The notes under the pieces are model-generated. The model saw only the letters and a program-made list of their open reading frames with translations, had not been told where the DNA came from and did not search any database. This document shows positions 7,000-14,481 of a stretch of 64,000 bases of DNA, in pieces; position 1 is the first letter of the stretch, and each line of letters starts with the position of its first letter. The DNA lies in assembly GCF_004794465.1 (NCBI RefSeq), contig NZ_SSDJ01000147.1:1-64000 (forward strand), read 5' to 3'. The DNA comes from Microbacterium sp. K24 (GTDB taxonomy: Bacteria; Actinomycetota; Actinomycetes; Actinomycetales; Microbacteriaceae). The translations under genes were made by a program, and so were the position numbers.

Positions 7000-8409
7000 A
7001 TGCTCCTCGAACGCCTCTACGACGACGACCTCGCCCACGCCAGCTACATCATCGGCTGCCAGCGCACCGGTGAAGCGATCGTCGTCGACCCGCGCCGCGA
7101 CATCCAGGTCTACCTCGACCTCGCCGCGAAGAACAGCATGACCATCACCGCGGTCACCGAGACCCACATCCACGCCGACTACCTCTCCGGCACCCGCGAG
7201 CTCGCAGCCCGTACCGGGGCGACGATGTATGTCTCCGGCGAGGGCGGCCCGGACTGGCAGTACGGTGTCGGGTTCCAAGACGCCACCCGGATAATGCACG
7301 GTCACCGCATCACGGTCGGCAACATCACGGTCGAGGCGGTCCACACTCCCGGGCACACCCCCGAGCACCTGTCCTTCCTCGTCATCGACGGCGCCACGAC
7401 CTCCGAGCCGGGCTATGTCCTCACCGGTGACTTCGTGTTCGTCGGGGACGTCGGACGCCCGGACCTGCTGGACGAGGCCGCAGGCGGCATCGACACCCGC
7501 TTCGACGGCGCACGGGATCTATTCGCGAGCCTCCGCGACCACTTCCTCACCCTGCCCGACTACGTGCAGGTGCTCCCCGCGCACGGGTCGGGGTCCGCCT
7601 GCGGCAAGGCGCTCGGCGCCGTCCCAAGCTCGACAGTCGGATACGAGCGGCGTTTCGCCTGGTGGGCTCCCTACCTCGAGGCCGGCGATGAGCAGGGATT
7701 CGTCGACACGCTGTTGAACGATCAGCCCGACGCACACGCCTACTTCGCACGAATGAAGCGGCAGAACCGCGTCGGACCGGCCGTGCTGGGCGAACTTCCT
7801 CCGCTCCTCGAGCGCAGCGTCTTCGATCTTGACGCCGACATCGACGCCGACCGGGTCATCATGGTCGACACCCGCCACCACTCCCTCGTGCACGAGGGCA
7901 CTGTTCAGGGCGCGCTGAACGTGCCCGGAGTCGCGAAAGCAGCCAGCTACGGCGCCTGGGTCTACGACCCCGACACCGAGACGCGGCCGCTCGTCCTCAT
8001 CATCGACTCGGGGGACGCCGCGGCCCGGTTCCGGGATCATCTGCTGCGGGTCGGCATCGATCAGGTCGACGGGTTCATCACCACACTCGATGGCCTCCCC
8101 ACGGTGCAGCCCAAGACGATCGCCCCCACCGACCTGGACCAGGTCGACGCGGCGCTCCTCCTCGACGTGCGAAACCGTACCGAGTACAACGCCGGGCACA
8201 TCCCCGGCGCCGCGCAGCTCTCCGGTGGTCGGGCCCTCTGGCACACCGACGAACTGCCCGCCGGCAAGATCCTCACCTACTGCCAGAGCGGCGTCCGCAA
8301 CAGCGTCGCCGCCAGCGCCCTGCGCCGGGCCGGCCTCGACGTCATCGAGATCGAAGGCAGCTACAACGCCTGGCTCGCCGCGACGCCGTCTCGGCCGACG
8401 GCCGCCTGA
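7000..8409 (+). CDS. Persulfide dioxygenase-rhodanese fusion (MBL fold plus two rhodanese domains)
   Basis: 469 residues from ATG 7000. Residues 1-240 are a metallo-beta-lactamase fold with THIHADYLSG (H56, H58, D60), HTPGHTPEH (115-119), LTGDFVFVGDVGRPDL (D154) and PAHGSG (H205), the ETHE1-type iron site that oxidises glutathione- or CoA-type persulfide to sulfite. Residues about 300-355 form a rhodanese domain with no active-site Cys (LIIDSGDAA). Residues about 375-465 form an active one with CQSGVR (C438). The layout matches CstB-like enzymes, which make thiosulfate from persulfides. The TauE exporter follows 17 bases later and would remove sulfite or thiosulfate. Confidence 0.92.
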   Translation: MLLERLYDDDLAHASYIIGCQRTGEAIVVDPRRDIQVYLDLAAKNSMTITAVTETHIHADYLSGTRELAARTGATMYVSGEGGPDWQYGVGFQDATRIMHGHRITVGNITVEAVHTPGHTPEHLSFLVIDGATTSEPGYVLTGDFVFVGDVGRPDLLDEAAGGIDTRFDGARDLFASLRDHFLTLPDYVQVLPAHGSGSACGKALGAVPSSTVGYERRFAWWAPYLEAGDEQGFVDTLLNDQPDAHAYFARMKRQNRVGPAVLGELPPLLERSVFDLDADIDADRVIMVDTRHHSLVHEGTVQGALNVPGVAKAASYGAWVYDPDTETRPLVLIIDSGDAAARFRDHLLRVGIDQVDGFITTLDGLPTVQPKTIAPTDLDQVDAALLLDVRNRTEYNAGHIPGAAQLSGGRALWHTDELPAGKILTYCQSGVRNSVAASALRRAGLDVIEIEGSYNAWLAATPSRPTAA

Positions 8410-8426
8410 GCGGCCGAGGAGCTCGA

Positions 8427-9197
8427 GTGGACACCTCCATCATCCTCGCGATGACTCTCGCGGCCCTTGTCGGTGTCGCACTCGGGCTCCTCGGCGGCGG
8501 GGGCTCCATCCTCACTTTCCCCATCTTCTCCCTCGTCCTGGGCATCGGAACGAGGGAGACGATCGTCTCCTCTCTCTTCGTCGTCGCTATCACCAGCGCC
8601 GTCTCCGCCGCCTTCCGTGTGCGCCGACGCGAGGTGCGCTGGAAAGTCGCCGGCGTCTTCGCGGCGACCGGCTTGATCGGGGGAATCGGTGGCGGGATGG
8701 TTGGTCAGCTGCTACCAGAAACCGTGCTCACCGTTCTGTTCGCGGCGATCATGATCGTCACAGCGATCGCCATGATGCGGCCGCGACGAGGACGCGCGGC
8801 GCGCCCTCCGACGCGGCCGGTCGTCCGTGGAATCCGAACGACAGCTACGGGACTCGGCGTGGGAGTCCTCACAGGGGCACTGGGAGCAGGCGGCGGGTTC
8901 CTCATCGTCCCCGCCCTCACCTTCCTCGGCCAGCCCATCGCCGCTGCAGTGGGGACATCGCTGCTAGTCGTCGCCGTGAACTCGTCCGCCGGCTTCCTCA
9001 CCCAGATCACGACCGTGGCCATCCACTGGCCCATCGTCCTCACCTTCACCGCGCTCGCCGTCGCTGGATCCTTCATCGGTCTGGCACTGTCGCATCGCCT
9101 CCCGGCTGCCGGCATCCGGACCGGGTTCGGGGTTCTGGTGCTGGCCGTGGGGCTGACCATGCTCGCCACCCTCATCATTCAGACGCTCTCCGCCTGA
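8427..9197 (+). CDS. TauE/SafE-family sulfite (organosulfur) exporter
   Basis: 256 residues, eight hydrophobic segments in two related halves; the repeated motif GLLGGGGSILTFPIF near the N-terminus and GALGAGGGFLIVPAL in the middle is typical of TauE/SafE. The start is GTG 8427 with GAGGAG upstream. In known cst operons TauE exports sulfite produced by the dioxygenase, which is encoded directly upstream here. It is an integral membrane protein. Confidence 0.9.
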   Translation: MDTSIILAMTLAALVGVALGLLGGGGSILTFPIFSLVLGIGTRETIVSSLFVVAITSAVSAAFRVRRREVRWKVAGVFAATGLIGGIGGGMVGQLLPETVLTVLFAAIMIVTAIAMMRPRRGRAARPPTRPVVRGIRTTATGLGVGVLTGALGAGGGFLIVPALTFLGQPIAAAVGTSLLVVAVNSSAGFLTQITTVAIHWPIVLTFTALAVAGSFIGLALSHRLPAAGIRTGFGVLVLAVGLTMLATLIIQTLSA

Positions 9198-9217
9198 CCA
9201 CCACCAGAAAGAAGCCC

Positions 9218-9736
9218 ATGCCTCACGCGACCGACACCGCGCCCCGCACCGGGGAACACGTCGACGGATACGAGGTGCCCGTCCTCGACGAGCACGCCGT
9301 CCGCATCGCCGCCGGCATCCTCCTCGCCATAGGCATCACCGCCCTTACCATCACGCTCGCCTCCGACAGCATCAGGCCGCTGCAGATGTTCGGCATGTTC
9401 TTCCTCCTCGACATGACGACGCGCGTACTCATCAGCGACCGGCTGTCCCTCACTCTCGCCCTCGGCCGTGCTCTGACACGCCGCCGCCGTCGGCACTGGG
9501 TGGGCGCGCCGCAGAAGGTCTTCGCCTGGTGGCTCGCCCTCGGTCTCGCTGCTATCTCGTGCGTGACGATGAGCGCTGGAATGGTCCCGCTACCCGTGAC
9601 TCTCGGGCTCTGCGGAGTCTGCTTCACAGTCCTGCTCCTAGAAGCCACCCTCGGGTGGTGCGCGGGATGTGCCCTGCACCAACGCTTCAGTAGGCAGCCC
9701 ACCCGCCACTGCGCCAACGGCGCCTGCGACCGCTGA
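9218..9736 (+). CDS. DUF4395-family membrane protein
   Basis: 172 residues from ATG 9218. The N-terminus has EVPVLDEHAVR, the middle WVGAPQKVFAWW, and the C-terminal helix GWCAGCALHQ plus a final ...CANGACDR, all typical of DUF4395 proteins. About four membrane helices. Members often sit beside rhodanese and thioredoxin genes; the Cys pairs at the C-terminus suggest thiol chemistry at the membrane face. The molecular role is not established. It lies between TauE and a rhodanese lipoprotein in one apparent operon. Confidence 0.82.
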   Translation: MPHATDTAPRTGEHVDGYEVPVLDEHAVRIAAGILLAIGITALTITLASDSIRPLQMFGMFFLLDMTTRVLISDRLSLTLALGRALTRRRRRHWVGAPQKVFAWWLALGLAAISCVTMSAGMVPLPVTLGLCGVCFTVLLLEATLGWCAGCALHQRFSRQPTRHCANGACDR

Positions 9737-9768
9737 CACTCTCGCTCCCTCACAACGAAAGGACGCAC

Positions 9769-10134
9769 ATGGGCCGCCTAACCCTCACCACCCTCGCCGT
9801 CATCACCGCACTCACGCTCACCTCCTGCGCCAGCACACCCACACCACAGGCTGACCTCGGCCCCGACGCGGTCATCATCGACGTGCGCACCCCCGCCGAG
9901 CGCGCCACCGGCCACCTCGACGGCGCCCTCCTGCTCGACGTCACGGGCGGCGACCTCCAAGCTGCGCTGCCGGACCTTGACCCCGAAGCCACCTACCTCG
10001 TCTACTGCCGTTCAGGTAACCGGGCAGGAGTCGCCATCGACCTGATGAAGCAGGCCGGCTTCACCGACCTCCTCAACCTCGGCTCCCTGGAAGACGCCGC
10101 CGCCACGACAGGCCTCCCCGTCGTGCAGCCCTGA
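9769..10134 (+). CDS. Rhodanese-domain lipoprotein
   Basis: 121 residues. The signal peptide ends in a lipobox, TLTSCAS (C20), so the protein is lipidated and held on the outer face of the membrane. The rest is a single rhodanese domain with DVRTPAERATGHL and an active-site loop CRSGNRAG, the Cys needed to carry sulfane sulfur. It is the last gene of the persulfide operon and a natural substrate for the Lgt encoded at the other end of the same segment. Two strong hairpins follow. Confidence 0.9.
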   Translation: MGRLTLTTLAVITALTLTSCASTPTPQADLGPDAVIIDVRTPAERATGHLDGALLLDVTGGDLQAALPDLDPEATYLVYCRSGNRAGVAIDLMKQAGFTDLLNLGSLEDAAATTGLPVVQP

Positions 10135-10137
10135 GAC

Positions 10138-10165
10138 GTACGTGCTCGCCCCCACGAGCACGTAC
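10138..10165 (+). terminator. Hairpin after the rhodanese lipoprotein gene
   Basis: A perfect 11-bp stem, GTACGTGCTCG (10138-10148) and CGAGCACGTAC (10155-10165), with a 6-base loop, starts right after the stop codon. No T tract follows. It likely ends or stabilises the operon transcript. Confidence 0.6.
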
Positions 10166-10216
10166 CTGCGTGCACAGCACGCCACCGCATCGCTCGAGCA
10201 CTGCCTCGCGATGCAC

Positions 10217-10251
10217 AGTCGGGGCGGGGTCGCCAGATGCCCGCCCCGACT
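10217..10251 (+). terminator. Second strong hairpin, operon terminator
   Basis: A perfect 12-bp stem, AGTCGGGGCGGG (10217-10228) and CCCGCCCCGACT (10240-10251), is followed by TGTTCAAA. It is the more convincing terminator of the pair and lies 23 bases before the next res-like site. Confidence 0.7.
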
Positions 10252-10274
10252 GTTCAAACCTGCTCGCCTTAGCC

Positions 10275-10374
10275 CACCGAAAACGATCGTTTACGGTGAG
10301 GTCAGGTGTCGTGCGCTTTCGAGGGTGCCACTAACGTTCGCCGGAAGCGCGTTTCGGCAGGCGCTTTCGGCAGC
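10275..10374 (+). repeat. res-like recombination site, copy B
   Basis: The core palindrome runs 10275-10298 (24 bp, one mismatch) around AAAACGATCGTTT. After 28 bases comes the second element TGCCACTAACGTTCGCCGG (from 10326), then the third element as a direct repeat, TTTCGGCAG-GCGC-TTTCGGCAG (to 10374). Orientation is the same as the other copies. It separates the persulfide segment from a single lipoprotein gene. Confidence 0.68.
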
Positions 10375-10410
10375 TCCCGTTGATCGCCGGCGGACGGAAA
10401 AAGTCGATGC

Positions 10411-10956
10411 CTACCCGTCGAACACCTCACCACTAGCAAATGCGGCATCCTCGGCTAAGAGTTCCACGAGGGGTGTTGGACACTTCGTGAGGATGTCTCG
10501 TTCTGCTGACGGCATTGGCTGCGAGCGAAAATCGGCCCTCACGTCGTAGCAGGTGTAAACCTCGCTTGGCCCGTTGTAGGCATAGCCATCATCGGTCGGG
10601 ATGGCCGGTCGTGGTCCTGAGGCGATGAACACCGAGACGTGAGCGAAGGCATCCGTCGAAGAGATGTTGTAGAGGACGATGCCACCCTGCTCGATCTCGA
10701 ACTCAGCCGCTGAGAGGGCGTCGCCATCCCACCGTGCGCCAGGAAGGGTGTCGAGGTAAGCCGTCGGACCATCAACTGGGGGACTGTAGAGACGCTGGGA
10801 TAGAGGATCTTCGAAGGATGCGACTTGTCGCCAGAGCACACCATCTATTCCGCTGGGATAGCCATGGTATTCGACAGCGCATCCTGTGAATGTTGTCGTC
10901 GCCACGATTGCGCAGAGGAACATCGCGCCCGCTCTGCCCTTCCGCCTCATCTCCAC
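10411..10956 (-). CDS. Lipoprotein of unknown function
   Basis: 181 residues with a classic signal peptide and lipobox (TTTFTGCAVE). The mature part has no family I recognise; it contains two Cys (YTCYD and TKCPT) that could form a disulfide outside the cell. It is the only gene between res-like sites B and C. Its base composition is visibly less G+C-rich than the surrounding chromosome, and codons such as AGA, TTA-neighbouring and GTA-type are more frequent, which points to recent acquisition. Function unknown. Confidence 0.75.
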   Translation of the reverse strand: MEMRRKGRAGAMFLCAIVATTTFTGCAVEYHGYPSGIDGVLWRQVASFEDPLSQRLYSPPVDGPTAYLDTLPGARWDGDALSAAEFEIEQGGIVLYNISSTDAFAHVSVFIASGPRPAIPTDDGYAYNGPSEVYTCYDVRADFRSQPMPSAERDILTKCPTPLVELLAEDAAFASGEVFDG

Positions 10957-11038
10957 GCTCTCACTCTCTCACTCCGAAGCTCGAGAAATGTCGGAGATGT
11001 GGTTCAACGGGATCCCCCGGAGAATAGCCGCGATCGCA

Positions 11039-11136
11039 GCCGAAATCGATCGTTTACGGCGCGATCCTGGCGTGTGCAACGGAAGGCCTGCCGAAAACGC
11101 GCGGCGTAACCACCAAGCGGCAGAGGTTTTCGGCTG
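11039..11136 (+). repeat. res-like recombination site, copy C
   Basis: Core palindrome GCCGAAATCGATCGTTTACG at 11039-11060 (22 bp including the last GC). The second element TGCCGAAAACGCGCGGCGTA starts 26 bases later at 11089, followed by GCGGCAGAGGTTTTCGGCTG as the third. Same orientation as copies A, B and D. It divides the lipoprotein segment from the 11172 gene. Confidence 0.62.
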
Positions 11137-11171
11137 AGCGTGCGGGTGACAGCGACGCTAGGAGCTCGCCA

Positions 11172-11753
11172 CTAGTCAGCGTCGGGAGCTACGTTAACGT
11201 CCCAACCGCCTAACGAGTCAGGCAGCGAGCTCGTCCAGCGCAGCATGTCTTGCCAGGGAAGAGGGGTCGCATGTACGACGCTGGGCTTTCCCGCGCATAG
11301 GTCGTACCCCCATTGGAACGCTGCAATCGGCGTGATCACTCGCGGTTCGTAAACAGAGAACCGGACAAGATATGAATGGGCGCGCCATTGAAGGTCTGGC
11401 GCGTTGGGATTCGCGGGGGCGTCAAACAGCGTCGGCAGAAACCCAAGCGAACTGAAAGGACCCTGCTGGTTCAGGCTCGGCATATTGTCCAAGAACGCTG
11501 TCGAGGGCGATTCATCTGCGGGGGTCATCTCCACGAACTGAACCCAGGCGAACACAGCGTTGTAGCCGGAGCCGGCATGCTCAACGGTTGCCGTCATGAT
11601 CGGGTAGCCGATGAGCCGTTCGTGTGGCACATCGTTCAGAAGGGCGTTCAGCCCAGTCTGCGAAATGTTCGTGCTCGTCACCGTGTCTACAGTGACGACG
11701 CCTGCAAACCCCTTCGACTCGAACGGGATGCGCAACACCTGACCCGTGCTCAT
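11172..11753 (-). CDS. Hypothetical protein, sole gene of its cassette
   Basis: 193 residues, no signal peptide or membrane helix, rich in aromatic residues (YNAVFAWVQFVEMTP, WRAHSYLVRFSVYEPRVI, FQWGYDLCAG). It looks like a folded beta-rich cytosolic protein, but I recognise no family. It lies alone between res-like sites C and D and, like the gene before it, is less G+C-rich than the chromosome around it. It starts at ATG 11753. Function unknown. Confidence 0.7.
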   Translation of the reverse strand: MSTGQVLRIPFESKGFAGVVTVDTVTSTNISQTGLNALLNDVPHERLIGYPIMTATVEHAGSGYNAVFAWVQFVEMTPADESPSTAFLDNMPSLNQQGPFSSLGFLPTLFDAPANPNAPDLQWRAHSYLVRFSVYEPRVITPIAAFQWGYDLCAGKPSVVHATPLPWQDMLRWTSSLPDSLGGWDVNVAPDAD

Positions 11754-11810
11754 CCTCTGAGCCTACGGTGGGTCTCATCTGACGAAGGGCATACTCCGTA
11801 GTTGTGGAGT

Positions 11811-11908
11811 GCCGAAAACGATCGTTTACGGCGTGATTTCGTATTCTGCTCTGCGAGGGGTGCCGCAAACGTGCACCGGAAGCCGGTTTCGGCAGACTGT
11901 TTCGGCGC
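11811..11908 (+). repeat. res-like recombination site, copy D
   Basis: Core palindrome 11811-11832 contains CCGAAAACGATCGTTTACGG. The second element TGCCGCAAACGTGCACCGGA begins 28 bases later at 11861, and the third is the direct repeat TTTCGGCAG-ACTG-TTTCGGCGC. This is the copy closest to B and defines the consensus best. It separates the hypothetical gene from the SulP-MerR segment. Confidence 0.68.
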
Positions 11909-11978
11909 GCTGGAGGGCCGAGCCTCGCGCTCGATGCCGAGCTTGAGGGTCGAGGAGCGGCGGCGTCGGTGGATGACG

Positions 11979-12011
11979 AAGAAGGGGCGACCCGAGGCCG
12001 CCCCTTCTTCT
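11979..12011 (-). terminator. Terminator of the SulP gene
   Basis: A 12-bp stem, GAAGAAGGGGCG (11979-11990) and CGCCCCTTCTTC (12000-12011), lies 16 bases past the SulP stop on the minus strand. The A/T-rich outer arm gives the run of U needed for intrinsic termination in that direction. Confidence 0.75.
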
Positions 12012-12026
12012 TGCGTGAATCGTGAC

Positions 12027-13544
12027 TCAGTGCCCGGCGCCGAGGTTTCCGGTGAGGCGGCCGTGGAACGCTGCTGCGGTGTCGTTCAGGCCTTGGATGG
12101 TGACGGTCTTTCCGTGGTTTTCGTACTTGGTGACGATGGCGTCGAGGGCGGCCACGGTGGAAGCGTCCCAGACGTGGGAGTGACTCATGTCGATGACTAC
12201 CGTGTCGGGGTCGTCGCCGTACTCGAACTGGGTGGTGAGGTCGTTGCTGGAGGCGAAGAAGAGTTCTCCATCGACGGCGTAATGCGCTGTGTCGCCGTCG
12301 TCACTGAGGGTGCGGGTGACGCTGACGAAGTGTGCGACGCGTCGGGCGAACATGATCATCGCGGCCACGACTCCGAGGATGACGCCAACGGCGAGGTTGT
12401 GGGTCCAGACGGTGGCGATGACGGTGATGAGCATGACGGCGGTCTCGCTCTTCGGCATGCGCTTGAGCGTGCTCAGGCGGATGCTGTGCCAGTCGAAAGT
12501 CGCAATCGAGACGAGGATCATGACGGCGACGAGCGCTGCCATGGGAATGATCGCCACCACGTCGCCGAGCGCGAGCACGAGGACCAGCAGGAAGACGCCG
12601 GCGAGGAAGGTCGAGATCCGGGTGCGTGCGCCGGAGGCTTTGACGTTGATCATGGTCTGGCCGATCATCGCGCAGCCACCCATGCCGCCGAACGCGCCGG
12701 AGAGAACGTTCGCGGCGCCCTGTCCAAGTGCCTCGCGGGTCTTGCGGGAGTGGGTGTCGGTGATGTCGTCAACGAGCTTCGCGGTCATGAGCGACTCGAG
12801 CAGGCCGACCACGGCCATAGCCAGCGCGTAGGGAGCGATGATCTGCAGCGTCTCGAAGGTGAGCGGCACATTCGGAATGAACAGCGCCGGCAAGCTCTCG
12901 GGAAGTTCTCCCTGATCGCCCACGTTCGGCACGTTCCACGCGAAGACCACGACTGCCGCGGTGAGCAGCACGATCGCGACGAGTGGCGCCGGGATCACCT
13001 TCGTGATCCGCGGCATGAGATACATCACCAGCAGGCCGACCGCGACGAGCGGGTAGACCAGCCAGGGAACGCCGATGAGCTGCGGAAACTGCGAAGTGAA
13101 GATCAAGATCGCCAGAGCGTTCACGAACCCGACCATCACCGAGCGCGGGATGAACCGCATCAGCTTGGCGACCCCGAGCAACGCGAGGACGATCTGGATG
13201 AGTCCACCGAGCAGGACCGTGGCGATGAAGTAGTCCATGCCGTACTCACGAGCGACGGGCGCGATGACGAGCGCGATTGCTCCGGTGGCCGCGGTGATCA
13301 TGGCAGGGCGTCCGCCGAGGAACGCGATCGCGACGGCCATGATGAAGGACGAGAACAGGCCGACTCGGGGGTCGACGCCCGCGATGATCGAGAACGCGAT
13401 CGCCTCCGGGATCAGGGCAAGGGCGACGACGAGGCCCGCGAGGACTTCACGGGTCAAAAGGCGCGGGCTGCGCAGCGCCTGCATGACGGTGGGTTCGATG
13501 CGGTAACGCGACGCGGAGTCGCGGGTGGGGGTGACGGCAGTCAT
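12027..13544 (-). CDS. SulP/SLC26-family anion transporter
   Basis: 505 residues. Residues about 30-400 are the SulP membrane domain, with the family stretch [20 protein letters not shown] and [16 protein letters not shown]. Residues about 420-505 are a short STAS domain ([21 protein letters not shown] region). SulP proteins carry sulfate, bicarbonate or related anions; which one cannot be read from sequence. It is divergent from a MerR regulator across a 160-base gap holding a MerR-type operator, and lies in its own res-bounded segment. Next to a persulfide-oxidation cassette, sulfate transport is an attractive guess. Confidence 0.88.
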   Translation of the reverse strand: MTAVTPTRDSASRYRIEPTVMQALRSPRLLTREVLAGLVVALALIPEAIAFSIIAGVDPRVGLFSSFIMAVAIAFLGGRPAMITAATGAIALVIAPVAREYGMDYFIATVLLGGLIQIVLALLGVAKLMRFIPRSVMVGFVNALAILIFTSQFPQLIGVPWLVYPLVAVGLLVMYLMPRITKVIPAPLVAIVLLTAAVVVFAWNVPNVGDQGELPESLPALFIPNVPLTFETLQIIAPYALAMAVVGLLESLMTAKLVDDITDTHSRKTREALGQGAANVLSGAFGGMGGCAMIGQTMINVKASGARTRISTFLAGVFLLVLVLALGDVVAIIPMAALVAVMILVSIATFDWHSIRLSTLKRMPKSETAVMLITVIATVWTHNLAVGVILGVVAAMIMFARRVAHFVSVTRTLSDDGDTAHYAVDGELFFASSNDLTTQFEYGDDPDTVVIDMSHSHVWDASTVAALDAIVTKYENHGKTVTIQGLNDTAAAFHGRLTGNLGAGH

Positions 13545-13672
13545 GTGCCCTCCGGGTGCTGGGCTCTCTCGTGAGAGCGCGGGAAACGAATGGGAGCGCA
13601 GCGGTGCGCAGGCGTCGGTCAGGCCGACACGGAAAGATAAGGGGAGCGGGCGCGAGAGCCGCGCCGATCTAG

Positions 13673-13691
13673 ACTCTAACGTAACGTGAGT
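13673..13691 (+). promoter_or_regulatory. MerR-type operator in the SulP/MerR divergent region
   Basis: ACTCTAACGTAACGTGAGT is an inverted repeat (ACTC..ACGT / ACGT..GAGT) of the form bound by MerR-family proteins within promoters. It overlaps the earliest possible start of the MerR gene, which argues for a later start codon. It probably controls both divergent genes. Confidence 0.55.
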
Positions 13692-13706
13692 GTTGTGGGG
13701 AAATCA

Positions 13707-14090
13707 GTGGAAGACGAACACAGGACCGTCGAGACGATGCGGATCGGCGAAGTGGCCGAGCGCACGGCGCTCTCGTTCCGCTCGCTTCGACACTGGGACG
13801 ACGTGGGGCTCGTGCAGCCGTCCGCGCGCACGGAGGGCGGGTTCCGGCTTTACACCGAGAAAGATGTCGATCGCATCCTCATCATCCGCAGAATGAAACC
13901 GTTGGGATACACCCTCGACGAGATGCGCGAACTCCTCGACGTCGTCGACGCCCTCACCGTCGACCCGAGCGACGTGGCGTTGCGCGCCCGGATCGATGAC
14001 ATCCGCGACGGCGCCGACCAGCGTCGCCAGAAACTCACGGAGCAGCTCGCCATGGCCGACGAGTTCGTGCAACTGCTCGGTCAGCTCTAA
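13707..14090 (+). CDS. MerR-family transcriptional regulator
   Basis: About 127 residues from GTG 13707; the frame is open from GTG 13686, and ATG 13737 (MRIGEVAERT) matches the usual N-terminus best. The DNA-binding domain reads IGEVAERTALSFRSLRHWDDVGLVQPSARTEGGFRLYTEKDVDRI, a standard MerR winged helix. The rest is a dimerising coiled coil (DDIRDGADQRRQKLTEQL). There are no cysteines for metal sensing. It presumably controls the divergent SulP gene. Confidence 0.88.
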   Translation: MEDEHRTVETMRIGEVAERTALSFRSLRHWDDVGLVQPSARTEGGFRLYTEKDVDRILIIRRMKPLGYTLDEMRELLDVVDALTVDPSDVALRARIDDIRDGADQRRQKLTEQLAMADEFVQLLGQL

Positions 14091-14139
14091 AGAGAGACGG
14101 ATGCACCGCGTTGGAGGCCTCGGCCCATAGTCGATCGGT

Positions 14140-14275
14140 CTGCCGAAAACGATCGTTTCCGGCAGCCCCCTCCCAGGCCGCCGGCCGACCACACGACACG
14201 CCGGCCGTGCGCCGACCGAAACCCCCTGCCGGAACCTGCCGCGCCGAAACCGTCCGCTCGACGTTTTAGGCAGGA
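14140..14275 (+). repeat. res-like recombination site, copy E (divergent accessory part)
   Basis: The core is the best palindrome of the set: 26 bp at 14140-14165 with one mismatch, CTGCCGAAAACGA on the left and TCGTTTCCGGCAG on the right. The accessory part is less regular: CGACCGAAACCCCCTGCCGG (14213-14232), then GCCGAAACCG and ACGTTTTAGGCAG, starting about 48 bases after the core instead of 26-31. It closes the SulP-MerR segment on the right. Confidence 0.5.
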
Positions 14276-14293
14276 CGGGTTGAGACGCGATTA

Positions 14294-14391
14294 CCGACAA
14301 GTTTCGTGAGACAACGGGCGCTTTCGGCGCCGCATCAGCCACCCGTCTTTCCGGGGCTGCTCTGTCTCACCAGCCGACAACTTTCGTGAGA
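14294..14391 (+). repeat. 18-bp direct repeat in the 14091-14481 gene-free stretch
   Basis: CCGACAAGTTTCGTGAGA (14294-14311) recurs as CCGACAACTTTCGTGAGA (14374-14391), 17 of 18 bases identical, 80 bases apart. The gene-free interval 14091-14481 otherwise holds only res-like copy E. These may be remnants of another mobile element or binding sites at the edge of the accessory block; no ORF of note is present between them. Confidence 0.5.
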
Positions 14392-14481
14392 TCGGACAGG
14401 CGGGCATCGGCGCGGTTCCCGACCCCGATACGATCGGTGCGGTGCCCCTGCACCGTACCGTGCAGTCTCCGGAAGAAGTGA

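Noticed and set aside
11802..13574. A 590-codon plus-strand frame over the SulP gene
   Set aside because: The SulP frame has transporter and STAS motifs and proper initiation; the opposite frame is Asp/His/Glu-rich with no recognisable fold.
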